NCBI GenBank assembly: GCA_014155875.1
Contig: JACEFZ010005567.1
Span: forward strand, 292,501-356,500
Source: Cepaea nemoralis
Taxonomy: Eukaryota; Mollusca; Gastropoda; Stylommatophora; Helicidae
Direction: 5' to 3'
Length of the DNA stretch: 64,000 nucleotides
Positions within the stretch are counted from its first letter, which is position 1; every line of letters begins with the position of its first letter. The notes under the pieces were generated by a model, which searched no databases, had not been told where the DNA came from, and worked only from the letters and a program-made list of their open reading frames with translations. Positions 55,721-64,000 of this stretch are shown one piece after another. The position numbers and the translations under genes are program-made.

Positions 55721-57756
55721 CAAGATATTAACAGCAACTCTTTTGTGTGTGTAAGACGCCACATCGAAGAAAAACTGTCAGCGCGCGGGAAAAATACGCG
55801 GCAGAAATCACAAGCGAACAGTCAGTTCACGTCAAGTTCACTACAGGTGAATTGGATACCAACCATATCGCTGAAGCGAGAGGGAGTGTCAGAGATTTAA
55901 CGCAGCACAGATCAACCGGCAGAGTCGACTACGGTGACAGGGGTAGTCACTAGTCAAAACAGCACAGAGGAAATGTCGCGTGGACAGTGAGGTGTTTGCA
56001 ACAAGAGCGGTCAGTCATAGTGTGTGTGTGTTTGACAGGACAGGATTGAAGACAGCGAGCAATTTCGTCGCAACATCCTGTGCGTGGTGGGATATTTTGG
56101 TGTGTGTGCGAAGGCAAGCGCACTGTGTTGTCGCAAGTTGACTGGTCAAGATTTGTCGACGCAGTTAATAGGACGGGTGGAGACACCAGCGTCCAGGTAC
56201 GGGGGAGAGTTACGTTAACCCCTACCACAGCCGTGCTAGGGCAGCAGTGGAAAGTGTGATTTTCCACGGAGTTAATAGAGCAGCCGAGTGGGGCTTTCAA
56301 GGTTGTTTGGAAACTGTTTTTACGGAGGAATTTTTCACTGAGAGTGATAAAGAGAAATTGAGGTGACATTGTGAGTTGGGGGTGGAAGGAGGAAAGGTAC
56401 TCAGGAAAATTTCCACGGCCTAGTGTGGTCAAGATGACTCATTGTGAATTAACAAAACAAGGTTGTTTTGAAAGAAAGCCAGATTTTGTGTTTCGTCTTT
56501 GTTGAACTGTTCTACTATCGTTATCATTACTCTGTCATGAGCAATCATTGTTACAACGAAGGATGATATGTCATCACCGCAGGCTGGGTGGCATACAGTT
56601 ACCGAAAAAGAACTGACTCTACACAGTTAAAGCGGCGGACAGTTGAGGTCTTTTTGTGATGAACTTTGGCTTTAAAAGTAAATCTATCACATAATTGTTA
56701 CAATTGCGGACTGTGTCGAGACAGAACAGTTTGGATATCACTATCATCTTCAACTTTTGTCGACAGTTGGAACTTATGATCACCACGTGAATTCGGGAAC
56801 CACTCAACAAATCAATCAGTCATTTTGAAATCTAGTGTCGTAGACATTTCCAGCGGATTGCGAATAAATATTAACACAAACAAAATAAGGACTTTTATGA
56901 GATTTCACCATTGCATTGTTGTCGGCGATTTTTTTTTTGTTTTCTATTGCTCTCATCGTCCTAAGTATTGTTGTTGTGCGTTACGTAATTGTTTGTATGT
57001 GGTCCAGTGGTTGTAATAAGTAGGATATTTTTGCATTGTTTCGCGACGTACGGGAGACAAAGCAAAGAGAAATTGTCTAGGTACACATTGTATGTTGTTG
57101 AGAGGCAGCTGACGAGTCAGTTTGTTTTGTGCGGTTGAGCATTGGGTCGTCTCGACTTTATACACGGTGTCCAAGTGTCTATCGTCAGATCTATGTACAT
57201 TATTCATTTTATATTTGTTCTTTTTACTGTTTTCTTCTTTTCGTTATATTTACATATGATATTTGTGTGGTCGGATATATGTTATTATTGTGATCTTTCG
57301 TCATGTCTGCTGTCTAGTGGTCTTTGTCAGTTTATATTTATATATTACGCGCACTGTGGGTGTCCCTACACAAGCTTGTGGTTGTTACTGTGGTTTATTT
57401 CTTTGTGATCACCGTCTCCGTGTACTAGGCTTGTGAGTGTAACGTTTTTTTTTATAGAAAACACTTATTGTTATCAACCATTTGTTTGTATATGTATTTA
57501 TATGTATGTTTAACAATATTTCCAGAAATGTTATACAACTATGTGTTATAGATATATGCGAGGGAGCATAGGTGATATTTCCCCTCACTACCTAGTGCTT
57601 ATAGAGTGACTGGGTGAGTACAGAGTGATATTTTAGCACTACGAATTTACGTACACAGGGAGTGCTGGTGTACTTAGGGAAGTGACACAAAGACTAACAG
57701 CAGAGTCTGTACATTTATAGTTGGCTGATTCACAGCAACGTGTCCACAAGTACAAG
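55721..57756 (+). other. long untranslated leader of element 4
   Basis: About 2 kb with no supported frame before the gag ATG. Leaders this long are unusual for Ty3/gypsy; it may include packaging signals or foreign sequence. Nothing specific recognised. Confidence 0.5.
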
Positions 57757-58993
57757 ATGCCTACTTTAATGGAATATATTGAAGCAGGTGAACGAATAGG
57801 CCTGAAAGGTAAAGAGTTACAGGAGTATGCCGAAGCAAAAGAACAAAAACAGACTGGAAAGAGAGGAGAGGCATAATGAACGCGAGGCAAAGCGTCTACA
57901 GGAAGAGAAGAGACACAAGTAAAACTAGCTGAAATGGAAAACAAACGTCTACAGGAAGTAAAGATAGCTGAAATAGAAAACAAGCGTCTACAGGAAGAGA
58001 AAGAGACACAAATGAAAATGGAAATTGAGAAAGAGAAGATTAAGATGGAAGCTGAAATTGCTCTCAGAAAATTAGAACTATCTTCGAAAGGTCAAAGTGA
58101 GGAAAGCAGAAGACCGTCGCAGTCGTCACAGAGATTAAAACTGCCATATTTTACAGACCGGGACCAACTTGAAAATTATTTGGCCAGGTTCGAGGCATCA
58201 GCCAAAGCGTTAGGTATTCCAGAGAAAGAGTATGCGATGCGACTTGGCGAGTTTCTTACGGGTAAGGCTCTAGATACAATGTTTAATTTACCTGTAGGAA
58301 GAAAGAAACAACTACACTATTTTGCGTCAACGTCTCCTCACAAAGTTCCAACTCACTGAGCATGGATATAGAACAAAGTTTAGACAGTTAGTGCCAGAGA
58401 CAAATCAAGATTTCACAGACTTTGTTAACACAGTAAAGAACACATTTAACAAATGGATGGAGCTCGCAGAAGTAGGGAAAGATTTTAATAAATTAGTAGA
58501 TTTAGTGTTAAGAGACAAAGTATTAGCTTCATGTAATACCAATTTAGTGGCTTTCTTTGAGGAACGTAAGCCAAAGGACATAGACACAATGTCTCAGTTA
58601 GGGCAAAACTACATGACTGCACATCCTAACGTATCTATTGGGAAACTAATGAGTGAGGAAATAGTCTGTGCAGCGTACACTAAACAGGACCAGAATCCAG
58701 TCATCAGACCAAGGGCGAAAAGTGTGGATTCAGCACAGAAAGGTGAGCAGCAAGAACTTCAAGATAATGGTTTCCGAGGAAACAATGTTGGTAGAGTAGG
58801 ACGGTACCCATATAGAAGAGGGAACTTTCCAGAGACGTCCAAATTATGCCGGATGTTGGAATTGTGGGAGCTGGAGACACAAGGCAGCGGAGTGTGACTG
58901 CACAAGCCATCCAGTGAGCCAACAAGTAACGCAAGGAAGGAGATCATCTGTTTCAAATGTGGAAAGAAGGGGCATATCAGCCATCAATGTAGG
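57757..58993 (+). pseudogene. element 4 Gag
   Basis: Starts at ATG 57757-57759 (MPTLMEYIEAGERIGLKGKE). A coiled coil follows with repeats of ENKRLQE(V/E)K (about 57930-58020), then a capsid-like region (LKLPYFTDRDQLENYLARFE, LTEHGYRTKFRQLVPETNQD). At the end are two CCHC zinc knuckles: CWNCGSWRHKAAEC near 58850-58895 and CFKCGKKGHISHQC just before 58993. Frameshifts near 57870, 58320 and 58850 and a stop break it. The start matches the Gag starts of elements 2 and 3. Confidence 0.88.
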
Positions 58994-60031
58994 GTGAGAG
59001 AAACAGAGCACTCAAATGCAGCGCAAGTAATTGAGACGCTGAACAATGAAGATTGTAGTGGGTGCAAACCTCTTTTTGAAAAAGACAGTCAGCCAGTCCT
59101 AATATGTGGTCATACAGTGAAAGCAGGATCAGCAGTGCATGAAGGAGGAAGTCTGAAGCTGCATCAGGGATTCGTCAATGATAGACCAGCGTTAACAATT
59201 AGGGATTCCGGATGTACGTCTATCGGAGTGAGGAAAAGTTTAATAGATCCCTCGGATTATACAGGGAAAAAGATTAGATGCATAACATTCAACGGCACAG
59301 TAGAGTTCTACCCATTAGCCATAATAACAGTAAAAACACCATATATCACTGGAAGAGTGACAGCGTGTGTTTTGGACTCACCAGTGGCCGATTTGATCAT
59401 AGGAAATGTTATAGGAGTTAAAGATTGTACAGAAGAGGAAGTAGTTTATTGGGACCAAAAATATAGTGTAAGCAGTAATGAGGTAGTTACCACAAGAGAA
59501 CCTAAATTAGAGAGTATAGCTGAGGTAGAAGAGGCACTTGAAGTAGACACAGGAACTCAGGACAAGGATAGTACAGTTGAGCAGATGAGAATGGATCCCA
59601 AATATAGTGATAGTGACTCCCAGAGACAAGATACTACTCTGAACAAATGTTCCCAAGGGTGTAGTAGAGTAGAAAATAGTCAGTCAGGGAAGGGTAGATG
59701 GTGCTTCGAGAGGAAGAACAATGTTCTCACTCGCAGGTTTTCAGATAGCAGAACTGCACGTGGGCAAGTAGCAGTACCTTTAGCACATAGAGACCGATAT
59801 ACTAGAACAGCTCAGGATAGTGCATGTGCAGGGCACATAGGCATAAGGCGTATGCAGCAGAAAGCAAGGTGCCAGATATATGCGCCAAGATTGAATAAAG
59901 AGTTCAGACTAAACAGAGACTCAAGTGTAACGATGCAATATGCAGATAGGAAAGTTGAGTCAGGTCAAAAGAGTGTTCGCGACATTACTGACCCAGGGCT
60001 AGGGATATCAAACAGATGTTGTAACTTGTAG
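58994..60031 (+). pseudogene. element 4 protease and integrase stub
   Basis: 345-codon open frame. Aspartic protease with IRDSGCTSIGV (DSG active site) and VADLIIGNVIG. It continues through WCFERKNNVLTRRF and VPLAHRDRYTRTAQDSACAG to HIGIRRMQQKARCQIYAP, the beginning of the integrase zinc domain, where the first His appears replaced by Gln. After that the sequence departs from integrase and stops. Same gag-protease-integrase order as the sister elements. Confidence 0.85.
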
Positions 60032-60443
60032 AGGTACCATGAGTCATGGGTACATGAAAGGTAGACACAGCATCGACAGGAATCAGAGGAGGGTTAATGC
60101 AAGAACAGAACCACCTGATATAGGGTCGGTACACAAATAGTATTGTGTGGTCGTGAAGTAGTAAGAGACCTGTGGGTACATAAGTATAATGCTTTCCTAT
60201 GATGTATTATTATTATGTGATGTATTAGTTCATGCATTGGTACACAAGATAGAAAGATGGTTGTATTTATGTGTGGGGAATATGGGAGTGTACTATGAGC
60301 ATTTGATGTATTATTTAGGGTGGTAGCTAGAGTGAGGTGGAGCCATACTTAGGGCTACCCAGGCAATATGTCTGGGTCACATGTTTAGTAAGTGTTAGTC
60401 TCCCAATATTTGAAAACGAAGTTTTCTTTTAAGAGGGGGGTGA
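60032..60443 (+). other. 3' noncoding end of element 4 internal region
   Basis: Short region after the deletion junction, no frame, ending in the polypurine tract AAGAGGGGGGTGA at about 60431-60443. Confidence 0.6.
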
Positions 60444-61221
60444 TGACATAAGCCTGGGTCATTGACATTGAGTTGAGTGACCGGGCATGAGAAAGAATGG
60501 AGATGAAAGTGGGAGACAGTAAAGTGACTGACCTGGCTATGAGAAAACAGCCAGTCCTGAGAAATAAAATAGTGAGGGTAGAGAAAAAACCCCTAGGGTG
60601 GATGGGGCGAGAGATAGGGTAGGTGTGTGTGAAGTCAAGGGACTTCAAGGCAGTTGATGTGTAGATGCCGAACTGGTCGGTAGTCTAAGGAGAAGCGGAG
60701 TTAGAGATCTCCGTGTTGTGTTGTTCTCCTAGTTGTGAAGACAGGCCTGAACCAGAGTGGGTTCTATAGTGAGTGAGGGCCTGAACCCAGAGTGGGTGAT
60801 ATCGTTAGTGGAAACTAAGACCCAGTGTGTGGGTGTATTGTGTGAGGTCCAGCGGTGGATAGGAGCTGGATTACCTGTCTTGTGGATTTGATATGAAGCA
60901 GGCTTGAGAAGGCATTGATGTGTGCTGGTTGATTTGTGAGGAGGATATTTATAGTCTATGGATTACATTGTTTCTGGATATATACATATGTTCCGTGAGT
61001 CTGTGTTATTTCTGTAATAAAGGATTATGTGCGCCAACTGAATCTTGTTTAATGACTGGTGAATGTGCACTGCGGGGGTGAGTTATATTGCAAGACAGTT
61101 AGATATATCCATTGACACACCAGGAGTATTCGTTACCTAGACAACGACCATCACACGACAATATCATAAACATATCATCGTAAGAACTTCGTGATATTAT
61201 CATCAAGAACGACGTGTGACA
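60444..61221 (+). repeat. 3' LTR of element 4
   Basis: 778 bp, AATAAA at 61016-61021, followed by the CTGTG target duplication and then the right end of hAT copy C. Confidence 0.95.
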
Positions 61222-61342
61222 CTGTGTAAGGATGGGGGATTTATAGGTAGGAAATTCGAAAAAGGGGGGGGGGGGATGACATTCTGAGCATATGGTAAAG
61301 GGTGCCATGGACCAAATAAAGTTGAGAACCACTGTCCCATAA

Positions 61343-61580
61343 CATTTATAAGACCATTAAAGCACTAAAGTTGTCATAATCCGATGACATGTGTTTCCTT
61401 GTACTGATTAGGTTATGTCATGTGGTATTATTGACTTTTCTGTGTGTCTGTTTACTCCAGCGGATCCTGCTATCAAAACACACGTGACATGTATATTTAT
61501 CATCATTCTGTGCATTACCAGCTGGTGTGGGCGACCATACTTTTGCAACCGCTAGAGCTGTAAGCAGTAATGTCTCTATT
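61343..61580. other. unassigned sequence with an RTE tail scrap
   Basis: About 61500-61540 holds a minus-strand RTE tail-like phrase (CATCATTCTGTGCATTACCAG, CTGGTGTGGGCGACCAT). Otherwise nothing recognised. Confidence 0.4.
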
Positions 61581-61961
61581 CAAATATGAAATCTGTTCAT
61601 CCAAATATGATATCTTTTCAACCAAATATGATATCATTTCATCAAAATATGATATCTTTACATACAACTATGTTATCTTTTCTTCCAAGTATATCTTTTA
61701 GTACAAATATGATATCTTTTCATCCACATATGATATCTTCAAGGGGAAGACCTAGAAGCAAGTATCTAGATGGCTTGGCCTTGTGGCATGGACGAGACAG
61801 AAACACGGAGCTGATCCACGACTCTGGTGATCGAGTGAGATGGCAGAACATGACCGCCAACGCTTACCGGCATGGCACATGATGGATGGATGGATGATAT
61901 CTTTTCATTCAAATATGATATTTTTTTCATACAAATATGATATCTTTTCATACAAAATAAT
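61581..61961. repeat. AT-rich 20-22 bp tandem repeat interrupted by a LINE
   Basis: Units AAATATGATATCTTTTCATCC with variation, about ten copies, split by the RTE insertion at 61740-61893. Confidence 0.88.
61740..61893 (+). mobile_element. 5'-truncated RTE-B copy in the tandem repeat
   Basis: 154 bp: the last coding part (GRPRSKYLDGLALWHGRDRN.. YRHGT-stop) and a (TGGA)n tail. The Trp codon that is broken in the copy at 24280 is intact here. Flanked by the 10-bp duplication ATGATATCTT (61730-61739, 61894-61903), with one tail base ambiguous. Confidence 0.9.
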
Positions 61962-62079
61962 ACACTGATATTTTTATTAGTAATGTTATTTAAACAAGTA
62001 CCACAAGGTTCTGCCATGGGAATGTAAACTGTTACGTCCACGACACTTTGTTTAGGCCTGAGAGCACGAACTATTAGTG

Positions 62080-62215
62080 GTCAGTCTTTCCTTCCTGTAG
62101 CGAATGACGAGAGCTAGCATCGAACCTCGCCCAACTACTCTCCTGCTAATGACAGAGTAACGTTCTTCATTGGCACCTTTCCGTCTTGACAGACGATAGT
62201 TTGGTACACTGTGCT
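62080..62215 (-). mobile_element. possible SINE
   Basis: Minus strand has a box B-like GAGGTTCGATGCTAG and the phrase CTATCGTCTGTCAAGACGG, which also occurs in the unassigned region at 47281-47316. No target duplication found; tentative. Confidence 0.4.
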
Positions 62216-62225
62216 TCAAAAAGGC

Positions 62226-64000
62226 TTAATAACTACGACCCATGGCGCCAATTCTTGCTGCAAATGTTTGCCCACAATAGATGCATGTGAAAACATGGTC
62301 ATTTCCACCATCATGCATCATCTTACGTCTCTCACGCTCCGTGTGTGCTTTATATGCAATCATTTTCTCCTTTGTCTTTATTCCATTTCTGATAGTTGCC
62401 CTCCATGCAACACGTTCAGCGGCGACTTGCTCCCAATGTGCATTATCAATGCCTGTATCAATCATGTCCCGCTTACACACATCTTTATATCGTAGTAGAG
62501 GCCGACCCTGAGATCTCCTACCCATCTGTAATTCACCAAAAAAGATGTCCTTTGGTATTCTACCATCATCCATCCTCCTAACGTGTCCTATCCATCTAAG
62601 TCTACGAAGACTGAGCATGGAATACACCGTCACACAACCTGATCTTTCCAATACTTCAGTATTTGACTTTGTCTTCCCACTTAATACCAAGAATTCTTCG
62701 CAGACACCGCATATGAAAGCTGTTTAAATTTTTCTCTTGGCGTGAGTAAGTTGTCCAGGTTTCACTGCCATAAAGAAGAGTACTAAGGACACAGGCTTGC
62801 TAGACGAGGACTTTTGTTTTGGCAGTAAGCTTCCTGTTCTCCCAGACTCTTTTTGCTAACACGTTCATTGTTGTTGCTGCCTTACCAATCCTGATGTTGA
62901 TTTCCTGATCTAGGGATAATTTGCTATTTACCTCTGATCCTAAATATGTAAAATGGTCTACTATCTCCAGTTCGGCGTCGTCAATAAAGATTGATGGTAC
63001 CCCATGTGCACCTTGTGACATAATCTATGTCTTCTTTTTGCTAATTGTTAAACCAAATTCAGAACAAGCATTGGAGAATGCAGATAGTAGATGTTGTAAT
63101 TCTTCCTCAGAGTGGGTCGTAATTGCAGCATCATCCGCAAAAAGCAACTCTCTGATTAGTGCCCTCCTAATTTTGGTCTTGGCCTTCAATCTCTGAGCAT
63201 TATAGAGGCCGCCATCTGAGCGTGAGTGAATGTATATACCACCATCCTGATCACGAAAGGCATATTTCAGTAGAAGTGAAAAGTATATTCCAAAGAGGGT
63301 GGGAGATAGTACACAACCTTGCTTAACTCCACTCTTGATTTCAAACTCTTCTGAAGTTGCACCATCAAACTTGATTATACCCTTCATGCCTGTGTGGAAC
63401 GATTCCACAATGGACAGAAGAGTTGGTGGGCAGCCAATCTTCTTTAGTGCCTTGAACAGACCCTCACGACTGACCAAATCAAATGCCTTTGTGAGGTCGA
63501 TGAAGGCAATAAACAGTGGTTGATTTTGTTCCCGACATTTTTCTTGCATTTGTCGCAATGAGAATATCATATCAATGGTAGACCGGTTCTGTCGAAAGCC
63601 GCACTGTGATTCGGGGTAGACTTGATCTATCAGGACTTGAAGTCTGCCCAGAACAATTCTGGCAAATACTTTCCCAACAATACACAGAAGTGAGATACCC
63701 CTATAGTTGTTACAGTCGCCAGCATAGCTCTATTAGCTGGTGGATCTGTAGAGTGAGAGTGTCTTGCCCACTCCTGATTACCTCTATTGTAATCCCATTC
63801 TTACCTGGAGCCTTGCCAGATGCAAGTTTATTTATAGCACACTTAACTTATCCTGGGGCTGGATTTGTGTTTAGCTGTGTAGATTCTCTTTGGTCTCAGT
63901 CTAACCCTTGCAACAACCAATGAATGATCTGTATTACAGTCAGCACTGTGGTAACTTCGAGTCAATCATGTATGGTTCAGATGTTGTCTCCGTGTGATAA
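62226..64000 (-). pseudogene. LINE reverse transcriptase with C-terminal zinc-finger remnant, runs off the window
   Basis: A second LINE type, minus strand. From upstream: KLASGKAPGKNG-like text near 63800, NNYRGIS near 63700, ESQCGFRQNRSTIDM near 63600, then IFSLRQMQEKCREQNQPLFI, FIDLTKAFDLVSREGLF, SGVKQGCVLSPTLFGIYFS, catalytic LFADDAAITTHSEEEL, SKKKT, FTYLGSEVNSKLSLDQEI, RRLRWIGHVRRMDDGRIPKD, GRRSQGRPLLRYKDVCKRDM, ending with CIYCGQTFAARIGAMGRSY, part of a C-terminal CX2C finger. A stop near 63022 and frame changes near 62700-62800 and beyond 63600 break it. The layout resembles LINEs of the I/Nimb/Ingi region of the tree; I cannot place it more closely. Confidence 0.85.

Larger units (their letters stand above)
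54704..61221 (+). mobile_element. LTR retrotransposon element 4, gag-protease only (nonautonomous)
   Basis: 6518 bp, LTRs 54704-55478 and 60444-61221 (TGACATAAGC..CGTGTGACA) with a perfect 5-bp target duplication CTGTG at 54699-54703 and 61222-61226. The polypurine tract AAGAGGGGGGTGA abuts the 3' LTR. Inside: long leader, gag, protease and the start of the integrase zinc domain. Integrase core, RT and RNase H are absent. LTRs differ at about eight positions plus small indels (about 1%). It would need enzymes from a relative to move. Confidence 0.95.

Noticed and set aside
55950..56432. Minus-strand frame of 160 codons in the leader of element 4
   Set aside because: No recognisable domain, lies antisense in an untranslated leader, composition like noncoding sequence.

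Overview
This window is animal (metazoan) nuclear DNA made almost entirely of transposable elements, their broken relics and simple-sequence repeats. I found no intact host gene. Pointers to a metazoan are RTE-type LINEs with short tandem-repeat tails, tRNA-headed SINEs, hAT elements with the CAGTGGTTCTCAACC terminus, mariner relics, a Helitron and several Ty3/gypsy LTR retrotransposons. A lophotrochozoan such as a mollusc is my best guess for the host, but that is inference and weak.

The most notable content is a set of LTR retrotransposons whose pol domains run gag-protease-integrase-RT-RNase H, with integrase before RT. This is the order known from Gmr1-like Ty3/gypsy elements. Element 1 (2395-11399, minus) has 2.2-kb LTRs, nearly identical, and a perfect 5-bp target duplication; its RT is broken by one frameshift. 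Element 2 (16868-22485, minus) is an internally deleted relative that sits inside a full-length RTE LINE (about 15441-24391, plus). Element 3 (31772-40604, minus) has all domains but several stops and frameshifts, and carries a tandem repeat that multiplies its apparent tRNA-Leu primer-binding site. Element 4 (54704-61221, plus) has intact LTRs and target duplication but only gag, protease and an integrase stub. It is nested inside a hAT element (52408-61334), which also appears to hold a solo LTR (52493-54491).

Layout. 1-2394: RTE relic, 32-bp minisatellite, two SINEs. 2395-11399: element 1. 11585-15440: RTE 3' fragments and unassigned sequence. 15441-24391: full-length RTE-B LINE split by element 2. 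24392-31766: microsatellites, an RTE-B fragment, an RNase H-bearing LINE relic, SINEs, mariner relics and a hAT copy. 31772-40604: element 3. 40605-44097: tandem repeats, SINEs and LINE fragments. 44098-46671: a Helitron inserted in an RTE-C copy at an A/T site. 46736-49435: unassigned sequence and dense microsatellites. 49437-51706: RTE fragment, a hAT copy carrying a SINE, and the cleanest LINE ORF in the window (393 codons). 52408-61334: the nested hAT/LTR stack. 61343-64000: an AT-rich tandem repeat with an RTE insertion, and a second type of LINE running off the end.

Relative ages follow from nesting: RTE-B is older than element 2; RTE-C is older than the Helitron; the hAT copy is older than both the solo LTR and element 4. 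Mismatches between paired LTRs, counted by eye, put element 1 youngest (about 0.1%), elements 2 and 4 near 1%, and element 3 near 1.5%.
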